This document shows, one piece after another, positions 11,303-23,142 of a DNA stretch of 64,000 bases. How positions within the stretch are numbered: the stretch's first letter is position 1; every line of letters starts with the position of its first letter. Where the stretch lies: the NCBI GenBank assembly GCA_035610835.1, contig CM069457.1, positions 15,532,149 to 15,596,148 on the forward strand. The letters are read 5' to 3'. This DNA is from Ophiura sarsii (lineage: Eukaryota; Echinodermata; Ophiuroidea; Amphilepidida; Ophiuridae). A model generated the notes under the pieces. It was not told the DNA's origin. It saw only the letters and a list, made by a program, of their open reading frames with translations, and ran no database searches. The position numbers were made by a program, and so were the translations under genes.

Positions 11303-11662
11303 TTGAGTAGTGATCATGGTGATCAATTCGGTTATGGTATATTGAACTGAGTGGTGGATTACGTTAGCACTTTCTGACGAATGACAAACCATATGAACGT
11401 GAGTGACGTTAGTGTTATTTGTCGAAGACTCTCGTTTACTGGATTTCGCCCCACCTCTATGGTGGTGAGTGAGGACTGAGGATGTGTATATGAATGTACA
11501 GGCTGTAACAAAAAAAAGGTTATACAGTTTTTGAAAAAGAAAAAAGAAATCTTCGGTTTTGAATTTTAGTGGCGTGCAAGGAGAATTTTCTTAGCTTTCG
11601 AATAAGCTTTGTTTCATGACAATCGATGATCGGTTAGCAGAGATATGATCAATTGTCTAAAG

Positions 11663-11762
11663 NNNNNNNNNNNNNNNNNNNNNNNNNNNNNNNNNNNNNN
11701 NNNNNNNNNNNNNNNNNNNNNNNNNNNNNNNNNNNNNNNNNNNNNNNNNNNNNNNNNNNNNN
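11663..11762. other. Assembly gap (100 N)
   Basis: Exactly 100 N characters, a conventional placeholder for a gap of unknown size. The spacer after copy 1 may therefore be longer than shown. Confidence 0.99.
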
Positions 11763-12710
11763 TAACCACTTGAAATGAATCATTGTTTTAAAAAAAGTAT
11801 TACAAAGAAGGTAAGGTCTTTACAAATATCTGTAATGTGGGGTAGAATTAAAACCAATCTCTTACTAAGAGCATGGCTGCCGCTCAACAAGTGCCCCAAT
11901 TCACATTGGAAGAACGAGTTTTTATGGTTGTAAACAAAACTTTAGAATGATTGAGACAGTCTTTGTTTTTACCGTTTACTCAGGAGGAATAATGAGCTAT
12001 TATTATGAACTCCAAATAAATTTGTCAAGATATAATTTATTTATTTTATGAATTTATTTATTCAAATGAAGTAAAACTCTTTGAAAAAGAATTATATTGT
12101 TCTCTTTAATGATCCTTGCATAATACCATAACCATTTTAATTTATACTAGCAAGATTGTATGATATTGTGAAAGTGGCCCAACCCGATTTCTAGACGACT
12201 TAGTAGATTAGTCATAAATTTTAAACGCAAGTAGTTAAAAAGACCAAATAAAATTATTCTGGTAGCCAAAACGGAACTTAAGACAGAGTGTAAACGATTT
12301 TGACATTGCATGATTTTAACATTAGGTTAAAAATAAAATTGCGATTGTATAACTTTTTATGTTACAGTCTGCTGCATTTACTGGACTTTTCACCATGTAG
12401 TGATCTTATTCAAAGACAATGTTCGATTCACGGGCTGATGGCAGTATGATTAAATCACGAAAAGAACAGGAATCATGATAGTAGCAAAATATAATTCACA
12501 AACAATAGTTTGTGACAGTTAAACAAATTCTTATTGTGTGAATATTATTAATCATACATTAATCACGTTTGGGAAACAATGATGAGTACTACTTAAGAAA
12601 CCTTGATTATTTTCGTATATACACCCCAATCGATGATGGCCACCGAACACCGTGTCATCAATCTAATAAATGGCTTCAATTGAACTCTAAAACATACCTA
12701 TGAGGCGGGA
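11763..12710. other. Spacer between copies 1 and 2, no gene seen
   Basis: AT-rich sequence without a supported exon. About 12370-12540 is homologous to the spacer after copy 2 (about 33035-33240), sharing GGCAGTATGATTAAATCACG, which shows that the spacer was duplicated along with the gene. Confidence 0.6.
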
Positions 12711-12719
12711 TAAGGATCA

Positions 12720-13200
12720 TAATTCGAAGGTCGTAAGGCTGTAGCTCGTCCTCGGTAAAGCCGTAATCAAGGGCGTAATGTCGAAGCTCGTCCTCGGTAA
12801 AGTCGTAAACCTGGGGTGTTAGGTCGTAGCTCGTAAGATCCACCGTAGCTCGTAAGGTCGTAGCTCGTATGTCGTAGCTTGTAAGGTCGTAGCTCGTAGG
12901 TCGTAAAGTCGTGGCTCGTAAGGTCGTACCTCGTAACTTCGTAGCTCGTAACTTCGTAGCTTGTAAGCGCGGCTTAAACGGTCGGGGGTAGCTTGCAAGC
13001 TCGGGATGTTACCGGGATTGATATAGCGTGTCTGAGCGTACATTCTATGCTTGGATCGATTTTCTGATTGATTCCGACATTACTTACCATAGATGAGTTA
13101 TACAACCTTACGAGATACGACCATACGAACTACGACCTTAGACCCTTGATTACGACTTTACCGAGGACGACCTTCGACTTTACGTCCTTGATTACGGCGG
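12720..13200. repeat. GTCGTAGCTC minisatellite with an inverted segment
   Basis: Irregular tandem units around GTCGTAGCTCGTAAG run from 12720 to about 12965. At 13105-13200 the complementary form (TTACGAC, CTACGACC, TTACCGAGGACGACC) appears, so the region can fold back. The ORF it creates (ELRSYE repeats) is not a real protein. Confidence 0.7.
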
Positions 13201-13783
13201 CTATTAATTCGGTCTGGTAAACCTACTGTTATCAATCACTACGAGAGGATTGCCTGGTTGTACATGTATATTAAATTAAGGGCGTGTACGAGCGGTACTT
13301 GCTAGGGTTAGAATGATCCGCGGCAGGCTGAACTTAGTCCCGGAAACTTTTCGTGAGCTTTTCAACCCCAAACTGGAGCCTGGGATCAGATCTACGGTTG
13401 ATTAGCGCATCACAAGAAGTTGTGTCACTCTCATTACTAATACATACTCAATAGGAATTTGTCAATGATTTTGGTGGACAAATCCAAAGCGATCGCACGC
13501 ATGCGCATAAAAAAAAATGATGTCCCCTTCAGGTTAGAGGGCCTTTTCGATTTTCAGACGATGCCGGACGAATATTCAAGGTTAAATGTCATAATAACGT
13601 CAAAGTATTGACGATACTGCATGACACTAGAGTTGGTTATCCAGTTCCAGCGGTTTTAGGATGATAATAATTTAGTTACAACGTGGGTTGAAGTTTCTTT
13701 GGTCATATTTTAATCAAAATCCATCCATTATAACATTGAAACCAACGGCGATTAAAAAAAATACGGCCGTTCGTGTCCACCAT

Positions 13784-14092
13784 AATAATAATAATAATAA
13801 TAAAATAAAGGTCTAAATTTTATTGTCATCGCAGCCAACCGGCTGAATTGTAACAACATTTCAAATCAAATATATACATTATTAAACAATGCAACGTCCA
13901 GGCAGCAGCTAAATCAGCGCCAAGTTGCGACATAAACCAACATACATAACCCTATATAGTAACCCCCCCTAATAGGCAACGCAGACTAAGTGCCTTGCCC
14001 TAGGACATAAACACATTGGCACCAGCGGGGCTAGAACTCACAACCTTATGATTAGGAGACCGGCAACTATTCCACTGGACCACAAGTGCTCT
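13784..14092 (-). mobile_element. tRNA-derived SINE
   Basis: Read on the minus strand it starts with a tRNA-like head: an A-box-like TGGTCCAGTGG and a B-box-like GGTTGTGAGTTCTAGCC. A unique body follows and the element ends in a (TTA)n tail (13784-13803 on the plus strand). ACCAT at 13779-13783 and 14093-14097 is a probable target duplication, and the homologous sequence at 10.55 kb lacks the insertion. Confidence 0.8.
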
Positions 14093-14099
14093 ACCATCG

Positions 14100-14990
14100 T
14101 CTGGTATTTTTAATTTTCGACTCTACCAAATGACGTTGTTTTTCAATATTCATTGATATGATTTTTCATTGTATAATTATTCATTAACGTCGCTGAGTTG
14201 GATGGTTCTATCAATAGAGTGTCGGGGCCCTGTTGTTTTTCTAAGCCAAAGGAATCCATGAATACATAATAAGGTCATTGACTTTGGTACACGAAATCAA
14301 CAATTGAACCCCGATTATAATTGTTCGTCTGGTCACAGTGATCTGGTGATACTAGAAGTGATAGTCTTTACTTCCTAGAGTATTTCTCGGTCTATAACCC
14401 ATATACCTATATGAATATCGACCTTTTGACCCCTGTAAATTGCACAACAAAACTCTAGCAGTAGCACTTGCATTCCTGAGATCGGACTAACAATGTCAGA
14501 TATTGCGCCTACACGTTAAAATTGAAGCTAGTCAAAACATTACATCCGTATTCAATAATATATTGAATAGTACAATATATAATATATATATGAAACCCAT
14601 ATACATGACACATACGACCCTGATGTTATGATGTAATATCCCCATAGAATATATATAGATGATCTGTTACTACGTTGACTAACAGACAGGTGACTGACCC
14701 GATTTTAGCCCACTTTTTCACATGGGTTTTTACTATTCAACACAAAGACGCATATCCACTGCTCCATTGTTTTTCTTATGATAGAAGCAAAAATACGCTT
14801 AATGTTTTCCAAATGAACATTACACTAACTTTAAAGGCGGTGTACCCCCTTTGAAGTAATTCACCACTTGTTTTCACCAAAAGCATCAAAATGAGACATC
14901 TCTTAGGCCTACAGATTGTAATGAGAAAACATGTGCTTTCCTACGTCTGAGATGGGAAACATGAATTTCATTTTGTCACTCACCTTTTAA
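14100..14990. other. Spacer, no gene seen
   Basis: No exon supported. About 14690-14870 is homologous to about 34590-34760 in the next spacer (shared TTTTTACTATTCAACACAAA). A TA-rich stretch lies at 14560-14600. Confidence 0.5.
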
Positions 14991-15549
14991 AGCAATATTG
15001 TGTGATTTTCTCAGTTTGTTGAACACATATTGTTTTCTCTCTTATTTTTTTTTTTAGTGAAGTTAAGTTTGACTTTCAGGAAAAAATCTATCTTAATGGT
15101 AAAAGGCGCGGGATAATATGTTTCCAATTTAAGGACATTCTCAAATCATAAAGCAATCCGTATTATTGTTTTAAACCGTGGAATTTTATATTTACGAACG
15201 CGAAAACGAAAACACTCAGAAAAGTTGTCGGAGCAGACCCCGACAGTTTATTTCACGTAATCAAATCATGATTTTTGGAGTAATTAGGAATCGTATCGTT
15301 CTGTAACTAAAAGCTGGCCTACCACTTTGGTAGTTCACCACAGACGAACTGGTGATATACCTGTTCACTTGATAATATATTGTACTGAGTTAACATGGAT
15401 AAATTGTAACCTTGTCAAATTCTATAGAGAGATGGCTGGATGTGGCTAGTAATCCAGAGTTGTAGCTTGCCTTTAAGAAAAACTTCATGATTTATGATCA
15501 CAAATGCAAATCTGCAAGAAAATCTGCTTTCAAGGTAAAAATCAAGGAT

Positions 15550-15637
15550 ATTCTATGCTTTCATTAAAATGCGATATTTTCCCAGTGGGGATGCCTTCCC
15601 ACTGGGAAAATATCGCATTTTAATGAAAGCATAGAAT
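15550..15637. repeat. Perfect 40-bp-arm hairpin
   Basis: The first 40 nt, starting ATTCTATGCTTTCATTAAAA, are the exact reverse complement of the last 40 nt, with an 8-nt loop. The paralogous spacer at about 35480-35540 has only one arm, so the inverted arm arose after the spacer duplicated. Confidence 0.9.
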
Positions 15638-16063
15638 ACGGCAGTTATGACTGAAACACGATAAACTATTTTTCTGAATACATACAGATAACATTAGTAC
15701 GTCAAATTCATTAATCAGCGTTAGGGAAACACCCTTATAGAAAACGAATAAAGATAATAGTATTTATTGTTAAGGCGGTTAGCATATTATCTCACATTGT
15801 GCAGTTAAAAAAACCCATTGGAACAAAATCTAATCTATTTTCAGATTTAAATCGATTACTCATCAACATAAATTCACACTCTGGATTAAAAGTGTAAACT
15901 CATATCAGCATGAATGTGCTGCAAACCGTAGGACAGAAATTGATTGAGATATCTCTTTTTGTTCTCGTGTGGCAAGACTTAATCGAAAATCGATAAAAAA
16001 CGTGTTTTCAAATTTGTTAGCTCAAAAGCCATAGGCAAATCTGATTAACGCATGATTTGGGTT

Positions 16064-16390
16064 AGAGTTAGGATTAGGTTAGGTTTAGGGAATAGGTTAG
16101 GTTAGGTTAGGGTTAGGGTTAGGGTTAGGGTTAGGGTTAGGGTTAGGTTAGGGTTAGGGTTAGGTTAGTGTTAGGGTTTGGTTAGGGTTAGGTTAGGGTT
16201 AGGGTTAGGTTAGGGTTAGGGTTAGGGTTAGGTTAGGTTAGGTTAGGTTTGGTTAGGTTAGGTTAGGTTAGGTTAGGTTAGGAAGGTAGGTGAAGATTAG
16301 GGTTATGGTTAGGTTAACCCTTACCCAAACCTTTTAGGGTTAGGGTTAGGTTAACCCAAACACTAACCTAACCCTATCCATAACCCTAAC
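16064..16390 (+). repeat. TTAGGG/TTAGG interstitial repeat
   Basis: A mixture of 6-bp TTAGGG and 5-bp TTAGG units in the left arm of the foldback element. The heterogeneity argues against a fresh telomere. Confidence 0.9.
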
Positions 16391-16725
16391 CTAAGGCCAA
16401 AATAAGAAAGAAGTGGACTTGCCTTTCCGACCGACCCGAATTTTTTGGAAATCTAGAGTCGCTATTTTTATTTAGTAAAATAAAAAAATTGAAAGAAGCA
16501 TATAACAAAAAAGAAAGATGAAAACGTCTCTTTTAGTAGTATGTGCTCGTTCAAAAAAATAAAATCAAATTTCAAAAATTCAACACCCCCCCCCCAAAAA
16601 AAACAACAACGTGTTTTTGTGTAGAATCTCCCTGTTTAAATTTTCAAAAATCAAAAAACAAAAAAAATCCGACCGTCCAACCCAGACTCTTGCCCTGAAA
16701 GGGCAAGTCAACTGTTTTGGGGGCC

Positions 16726-16975
16726 TAACCCAACCCTAACTTAACCCTAACCCTAACCTAACTCCAACCTTACTCTAGCCTCACCCTAACCCTAACCCTA
16801 ACCATAACCATAACTATAACCATAACCCTAACCATAACCCTAACCGTAACCCACCCTAACTTAACCCTAACCCTAACCCTAACCTAACTCTAACCATACC
16901 CTAGCCTAACCCAAACCCTAATCTAACCTAACCTAACCTAACCCTAACCTAATCCTAACCCTAACCCAAATCATG
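16726..16975 (-). repeat. CCCTAA interstitial repeat
   Basis: The complementary array in the right arm, with CCCTAA, CCATAA and CCTAA variants. It mirrors the left array across a 330-bp centre. Confidence 0.9.
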
Positions 16976-17841
16976 CGTTAATCAGATTTGCCGATAGCTT
17001 TGAGCTAACAAATTGAAAACACATTTTTCATCGATTTTCAATTAAGTCTTGCCACACGAGAACAAAAAGAGATATCTCAATGAAATTAATATATGATGTA
17101 GGAAACATGTTCACATTTATTTTGCAGGTGTTTAATTAAATTTGTATTTGGTATGTATTTTAGAAACACGGTACAGTTCTCCCTGATACACCTGTATTAC
17201 AATTTATACTTGATTAAATTTGCTTAATCAAACTAACAATATACACATCTAAGGTCATACTTGGTTACAAGGTTTGGTGGTGCACCAGAAGCTTCAAAGT
17301 CCACAAACACTTATTTACTATCCAAAATAAGTTTTTAATGGCAAATGCTGGCAGCCGCGTCTCAGCCTAGGTATATCGTTTCCAAACGTCACTTTTACCA
17401 AGGTACAACCCCATATCGTACGACATTTTTCTACTACGAACGCGGTTAATGAGTAAATCACGGGTAAGAATCGATTTTGGACTGTTCTAAATTCGGATAC
17501 GGATCTGGAGTGACCTGTTCACACCCAATATATTGAATCATTTCTTTACTTCTTCATTCTTTCTTTACATTGGAATAACTTCCCGTTTGTTGTTTACAAA
17601 ACCAGGGAATTAAACTAGTATTCAGCATATCCGGATAACGATACAAAACCGTGATCTCTTTTTTTGTTGCGATTTGGATCAAGTTTGATAGTCTGATTTG
17701 TTTTGAAGGCAGCCATGTTTGAAACGTTTGAAACTTCATTTGTGAGGTATCCGGCAGACCAGTGCAGAAATGTAACGTCTCAAACAGCGTCAGAAGTGTT
17801 GGATTGTAAGTATTGAACTTTTCCATATCATTTATATATAT

Positions 17842-18416
17842 ACAGTCATCACAAGAAGTAACTGACCAGGTAATAAATGTGCTGATAACTCTAAAAGTAT
17901 AACTCCTACATAACATATTAAATTATAAACATGTTGAGAAATTTCTCTTCTTGAATTTGAGATATTACACGCTAAGAATAGCTGAGTATTAGGGAAGTTA
18001 CAATCATAAATGTACTGTCAAGTCTGATTTTCATTTCACATTTTCATTTTCAACACGGGGACTCAGACCGGAAAATTATTGATTACTGGTAGTGGTAGTG
18101 CCGATTCACCCGTCGATGGCCTGGTTGTTGGTTAGTCGGCCGGTGGCATTATTACGATTGATCAATACGGCACACACGCTTTACCTGTCATACTCTCCCC
18201 GTGTTGAAAAGAAAATGTTAAAATGAAAATCAGACTTGCCCTAACGTTTGGGATCGTAACTTCCTCATTAATCAACCATTCTTAGCGTGTAATATCTCAA
18301 ATTCAAAAAGAGAATTTTTCAAGCAACTTAATAATTAAATATGTTTATGTAGGAGTTATACTTCTAGAGTTATCAGCATGTTTATTATCTGGTCAGTTAC
18401 TTATTGTGATGACTGT
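17842..18416. mobile_element. Long-TIR MITE (family L), uninterrupted copy
   Basis: Two inverted arms of about 220 nt. The ends read ACAGTCATCACAAGAAGTAA and its near complement. The arm also contains ATTACACGCTAAGAAT and TTCAACACGGGGA. The corresponding spacer after copy 2 (38.4 kb) lacks it, so it inserted after duplication. It preserves the empty TTAA where a T3 element sits in the 4.7-kb copy. Confidence 0.8.
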
Positions 18417-18443
18417 AATATACCCCAACACTTACAAGAACTC

Positions 18444-18599
18444 CACTGGCTACACACTGGCTACCCACTGGCTACCCACTGGCTACCCACTGGCTACCCA
18501 CTGGCTACCCTCTGGCTACCCACTGGCTACCCACTGGCTACCCACTGGCTACCCACTGGCTACCCACTGGCTACCCACTGGCTACCCACTGGCTACCCA
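18444..18599 (+). repeat. 12-bp tandem array TGGCTACCCACT
   Basis: About 13 nearly identical head-to-tail 12-mers with one or two substitutions, which indicates recent expansion. All frames stay open and give Leu/Pro/Trp-rich peptides, but the array has no gene context. Confidence 0.95.
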
Positions 18600-19690
18600 T
18601 AAGGAAACGGATTCGATTTAATCTCATCCTTTTTGTCTTCAAACGCTTGAACAATCTAATACCGCACCTGCTTATTTATCAAATTTAATGTCGCCATTAT
18701 GTCCCTCAAAGAACTCTTCGTTCTGCTTCTGACATAACTCGCCTGAATGTTCCTAGAACACTAACAAAGTCTTTCAGAAATCATTCAGCGTATCTAGTTC
18801 GCAGTCATGGAACAATCTTATCTCAAACGATCTTTACAGATTAGTGACCGTACTATGCAATAGACTTTGTGTAGTCTGTAGTAGACAAGGGGCAGTCTAT
18901 TTATTTCAAGTGGTCAAGGGGCAGTTTTTTTGGAATAGGTTCTATAAGAGCCACATTTATGATAGGTCAGTGGCAACCTACGCTGAGCGCACTTTTCAGA
19001 GCCACCATCTCCATTCAGTGGGAAAAAGGGGCAAATCCATTTGAACGTCTCTTTTCAGAGCCACCAATCTTTCACAGGTAGGAAATGAGCGCTACTCTCA
19101 AATCATTGGGCAAGGAGCAGCCCACATGATGATATTAATATAGAAGTGACAATCTCTGTTTTGCTTATTATTATAATAATTTATTCCTGAAGAAATCAGA
19201 GCTAATACTGACGAAAGCTTGACAGTTTTAAACTTAAAACTGACAACATCTCTCAGTTTCATTGTAATCTTGAGACTCACCTTTAAGTTCCAAGCTAATT
19301 TGAGTTCAGTGTCGCATGCGCTATGATCTAGATAAAAATATCCCCTTATAGATATTAATTGATATGTTATGTCAATCAAGACCTTACATGCCTTATGAAT
19401 GTAATCAAGTCGTTGTAAATGAGTCCTCCAGACAACCAACGTAGAAATGTAACTTCCCAATCGGCGTCAGAAGTGCTTGATCTTGTAATGCACTTTTGCA
19501 TATAATTATTATAGGTCCTTACATTATGAAGACCTTATAAAAATGCAGACCAATACTGAAATGTAAACGTCACAAATGGCATCGTTGGGTCGTTACAAAA
19601 ATGCATTTATACATAATTTATCTATAAACATTATACAGGGTTGAGTCAAACAAGACTTCCCTCAATTCAATTTCTGGGACAGAAATAGCT
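18600..19690. other. Spacer between copies 1 and 2, no gene seen
   Basis: No supported exon. Short reiterations of CAGAGCCACCA occur at 18950-19070. TACAGGGTTGAGTCAAAC at about 19636 resembles a mariner-type terminus, but no matching second end was found. Confidence 0.45.
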
Positions 19691-19695
19691 ATATA

Positions 19696-20778
19696 CAGGG
19701 TGTCCCAAAAGTCTATGCACGTTTTTGAAGAGTCATATCTCATAAAATATAAATCATATGGTATAAATGTAACCATATTTTGATAGACGAGATTTGGGAA
19801 ATTAATTTGATACAAAACATAACCCTATTGGTGAACCCACACATTATAAAACTGGTTGAAAGACATTGGCCGTGTGCCAGACCAACCCATACCAAGTACC
19901 ACACATTGTTGCTAAAGGTGCGCATAAATTAACGGTATGAAAGCAACGTTGCGCATTAGTCACAGTTCACTGCTTACCTTGCAACATTAATGTTATTTAA
20001 TACCAAACTCGGTCACTCACAACATAAATAAGCGTAGTAGACAACATTGCACAGCAAAAGTCTTCATTCAAGATGGTTTACAGCATAGATAAGCGAATAC
20101 AAATTGTATGGTTCTACGCTGAAACACATTCAGTTCAACTCAACAAAAGTTCAGAAAACATTTCAAAGTGAAACGCGCACCAGGAAGAATATCCATTCTG
20201 AAGTTAGTGGATACATTTTTTAACACAGGAACATATTCTAAATGGGTAAAACAACCTTCGATGAGGCCTTCAAGCAGCATTAAAATAATCCGCTAAGTTT
20301 AAACTTTAACATGTTTGGACAGCTGTGTGATGTGTGTGTTCACTTTTCTGTTACGTTATTCAATTGTTTAGGTCTGTGTTTTTTTGCATTTATACATGGA
20401 AAACATTTAAATTAGATTTCACTAAAGAAACGAAAATTATGTGTGATATAATTTGTTATTATGATGATATCACTGTAATGTAAAATTTTAAATATTACAA
20501 TTGACGGATCACTTCCGTGTAACAACTCTACCCGTATTTTTGTTAATCTCAATAGGTATGGATTTATGAACTTTATTCCTCCGAAGTATAAAATTACATT
20601 TTTGAAGTAATACATATTTTACATCCAGGGTGGCATTACAAACAGATGTTACTCCAATGTTTGGTATCAAAATTATTTCCACATCTCCTCTTTCTAAATA
20701 TGTATTCATATTTTCAATACGACTTATATTTTGTGAAATACAAAGCTTCAAAGTCGTGCATAGACTTTTGGGACACCG
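19696..20778 (+). mobile_element. Mariner-like non-autonomous element, copy 1
   Basis: Ends CAGGGTGTCCCAAAAGTCTA and its complement (right end lacking 2 nt), flanked by TA at 19694-19695 and 20779-20780. It carries a transposase N-terminal HTH reading frame starting MVYSIDKRIQIVWFYAETHS, which is frameshifted after SVQ. The catalytic DDE part is absent. Confidence 0.85.
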
Positions 20779-20999
20779 TAGTTACCACAATGATTCTAAT
20801 TTTCTAGTTGCGTCGAAATCGGTTGAGGAACACTTGTTTTCCGCTCATTTAAAAAAAAGGAATAAAGGGACCGAACAAAGTACAAGATATTACGAAGAAA
20901 ACTCCCTGTTCAATGTAATTATTCATCATTATTCATTAAAGCATTATAAGTAATATCCACTCAATGTGTATGAACGAAGTGTGCTCGTTTAGTGTCTAT

Positions 21000-21200
21000 C
21001 TTAGATTTTTGATACCGAAAAGGGATTTTAAATTAGGTTACATCAAACACTTGGTGAGCTGGTGAATATCAACAAATCAAAACATAGGGGCGATTGTTAA
21101 TGAAAATGAGTCGGTCGGGTTCGTAAAACTTGGAGTTGTGTTCGTCGTCTTATTACGCGTTTTTGTGGTCACGCATCATCTTACATTGTAATGGTCGACT
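21000..21200 (+). promoter_or_regulatory. Conserved region upstream of copy 2 exon A
   Basis: This stretch is strongly conserved with the region before copy 3 (about 38950-39123). It contains ATGAAAATGAGTCGGTCGG, and a break after the last G would leave one base that joins exon A in frame (GTG ATG). The possible donor GTTCGT is poor, so a short upstream coding exon is only a guess. Recent duplication alone could explain the conservation. Confidence 0.25.
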
Positions 21201-21263
21201 ACCCCCTCCCCTGTTCCTTGGAAGTGCTCATTTTATTGCGTGTTCATCATCTTATTCCAACAG

Positions 21264-21433
21264 TGATGTTCCAACACCCTGTACTGATAGCAGTGTTAGC
21301 GGGTACTACCGCCCTCACCGTCGTGACGTTAGCCCTATTGATAGAATCCATCCACCACGTCGCCAAACATGTACCACGATCAGGGGTAGCCAATCATAGA
21401 ATCAACACGGTATGGATGCTGGCTCTTTATCCG
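21264..21433 (+). CDS. OST-alpha-like copy 2, exon A
   Basis: Acceptor TTCCAACAG and donor GTAAGT; ATG at 21266, 56 codons. TM1 is followed by VAKHVPRSGVANHRINTVWM. Two bases precede the ATG in the exon, so the true start may lie in an earlier exon. Confidence 0.85.
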
Positions 21434-21712
21434 GTAAGTATCATGGATTGGGGTCGCGGAATCCCCCTTTATCATTTTGGTAAACCAATGACCTCCTTAT
21501 CATACATATTTGTAAGTCAAGGTCCAATTTGTTTGCCATTCCATTCTGAACATTTTGGCAACATTTTAAAAATTGCTTTTTCAAATATTTTGGCGAAATC
21601 TCTGAACAATAAGGGAAAATCACGGATCTGATCAACTTTATTATACGCTAAACTAGCAGCTTCGTCCCTTTTCCCGATGCCACAGTTTCCATGCTGACGA
21701 AGCTGCTTCAAG

Positions 21713-21997
21713 CAGTGGCGTCGTGTCGGTTGAGATTGGCACTGTCGGTTCATTTGACCACAGGAATCATGGAATTATGATTGTCAAAAGTACAAAGATG
21801 AAAAATTTTCGCGCGCGTAGCGCGCATAATGTGTCTCCAAAATTCAACATTCTTTGCCACAAGCTTGTTTAGAGCCAAAATGTACCTCGATCGTGCCAAA
21901 AATAGGTGTAAAGTCGAAAAATTTCGCGCGCATTTCTTGACTCGCAAAAATCTTGTCGGTTGATTTTCATAATATGAATAACCTAGCTACGTCACTG
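21713..21997. mobile_element. hAT-like element, absent from copy 3
   Basis: Ends CAGTGGCGTCGTG and TAGCTACGTCACTG. Copy 3 at about 40495-40505 reads straight through the site (CTGCTTGAGTCAG), so the insertion postdates the copy 2/3 split. The flanks (GCTTCAAG / TGCTTAAG) look like a mutated 8-bp duplication. Confidence 0.75.
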
Positions 21998-22642
21998 GAT
22001 GCTTAAGTCAGAAAGAACGCCCATATCTCAGCCACCAACACGTTATACTATGACTCACCACTATTCAAATCGTTTTCACGGTAAAAAATTCACATTATTA
22101 TTAGTCTTATTAATAAAAAATGGCTCGAAAGAGCGCGTTTGCGTTGGAAAGCAGTAAGACCCCAATTTGAACACAAACATAAGTTTGGTACCATCTTTAA
22201 GACTCCCATTTCATTGTTGAACAGTTCACACTATGAAGAGTCATCCAGCCGAGCGGATGCTCTACAACTCATAAATTACACTAAACGTGAGTCGAACTCG
22301 AAGTGAAGCAACATGAGACAGTTCCTGATATTTATGTTTTCTTTAATTCGTAGAAAATTATACAACAAATAAGGTTAAACCTTGATTTTTAAACACAGTC
22401 GTTTATGTGCGACTGATTTGATGACGAACGGATTTTTAAATCTCATTCATAAATATTTGATAAGTACACAAACCCTCTCACACACCTCGTGATTGGCCAA
22501 TAGCAAATAATAATAAGCAGCGATGATTATATAAGTCGTACTCTGATTGATCAACATTTTCGTAAACACATCCAAAAACTTTGATTGACGGGGGAATCCC
22601 TTAGCATGCGAAACCCGATCCATCAAAACAGCTGGTCTGATC

Positions 22643-22980
22643 AGTGGCGTAGCTCAGGGGGGGGGGGGGGGGGGGGGGGGGGGCAGGGGGGGGGGCAGTT
22701 GCCCCCCCCCCCTGACAGAACGTTTTTGTGCCCCCGCCCCTCTCTTTGGATATAGTGTTTATATGCGGATAACCATTTAAAAATGACCATTTTAGCTTCT
22801 TTTTTTTTCAAAATAAATGTCCATTTTTGTTAAAAAACTGCTTAAAACCCTGAGGATTGGCCAAAATTTGTTGACTATAGTGCTTTTTTGACTGGAAACT
22901 TGTGTCCGTACGAATTTTTTTGACCGTGCGAATTTTTTTGACTTACCACCCACCCCCCACCCCCCCCCCCCCCCATTTGA
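22643..22980. mobile_element. hAT-like G/C-run element, right end unclear
   Basis: Starts CAGTGGCGTAGCTCAG after GGTCTGAT and contains long G then C runs. The equivalent position in copy 3 (about 42327) has no such sequence. The right terminus is not clearly recognisable. Confidence 0.55.
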
Positions 22981-23042
22981 CGTCCTCCTTATTTCCCACA
23001 AAGAATTAATCATAATTAGGCTTATTAATGTTTTTCCAACAG

Positions 23043-23116
23043 GTATTTGCAGCTCTACATCTACCGGGAGTATGGATACCTTGGTCGGCCTCATTCTGCA
23101 CAACAATTGCCACTAT
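23043..23116 (+). CDS. OST-alpha-like copy 2, exon B
   Basis: Acceptor TTCCAACAG, donor GTAGTA. Reads VFAALHLPGVWIPWSASFCT.., phase 0 in and 2 out, 74 nt. Confidence 0.85.
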
Positions 23117-23142
23117 GTAGTATACCTCAAATTTGATCTTAG

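Larger units (their letters stand above)
15943..17081. mobile_element. Foldback element with telomere-like arms
   Basis: Outer inverted arms of about 120 nt start ATTGAGATATCTCTTTTTGT and end with its complement. Inside each arm lies telomere-type repeat: TTAGGG/TTAGG variants at about 16064-16390 and CCCTAA variants at about 16726-16975. The centre (16395-16725) has no ORF but contains a weaker internal inverted repeat around TTGCCCTGAAAGGGCAA. The arms make it an inserted or folded structure, not a chromosome end. Confidence 0.8.

Noticed and set aside
16064..16975. True telomere or chromosome end
   Set aside because: Opposed arrays lie in the interior of a foldback unit with unique flanks on both sides, and the units are heterogeneous.
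18444..18599. CRISPR-like array
   Set aside because: Units are contiguous with no unique spacers, and the genome is eukaryotic.
18378..18621. Leu/Pro/Trp repeat protein
   Set aside because: Product of the 12-bp tandem array. No start context, domain or splice sites.
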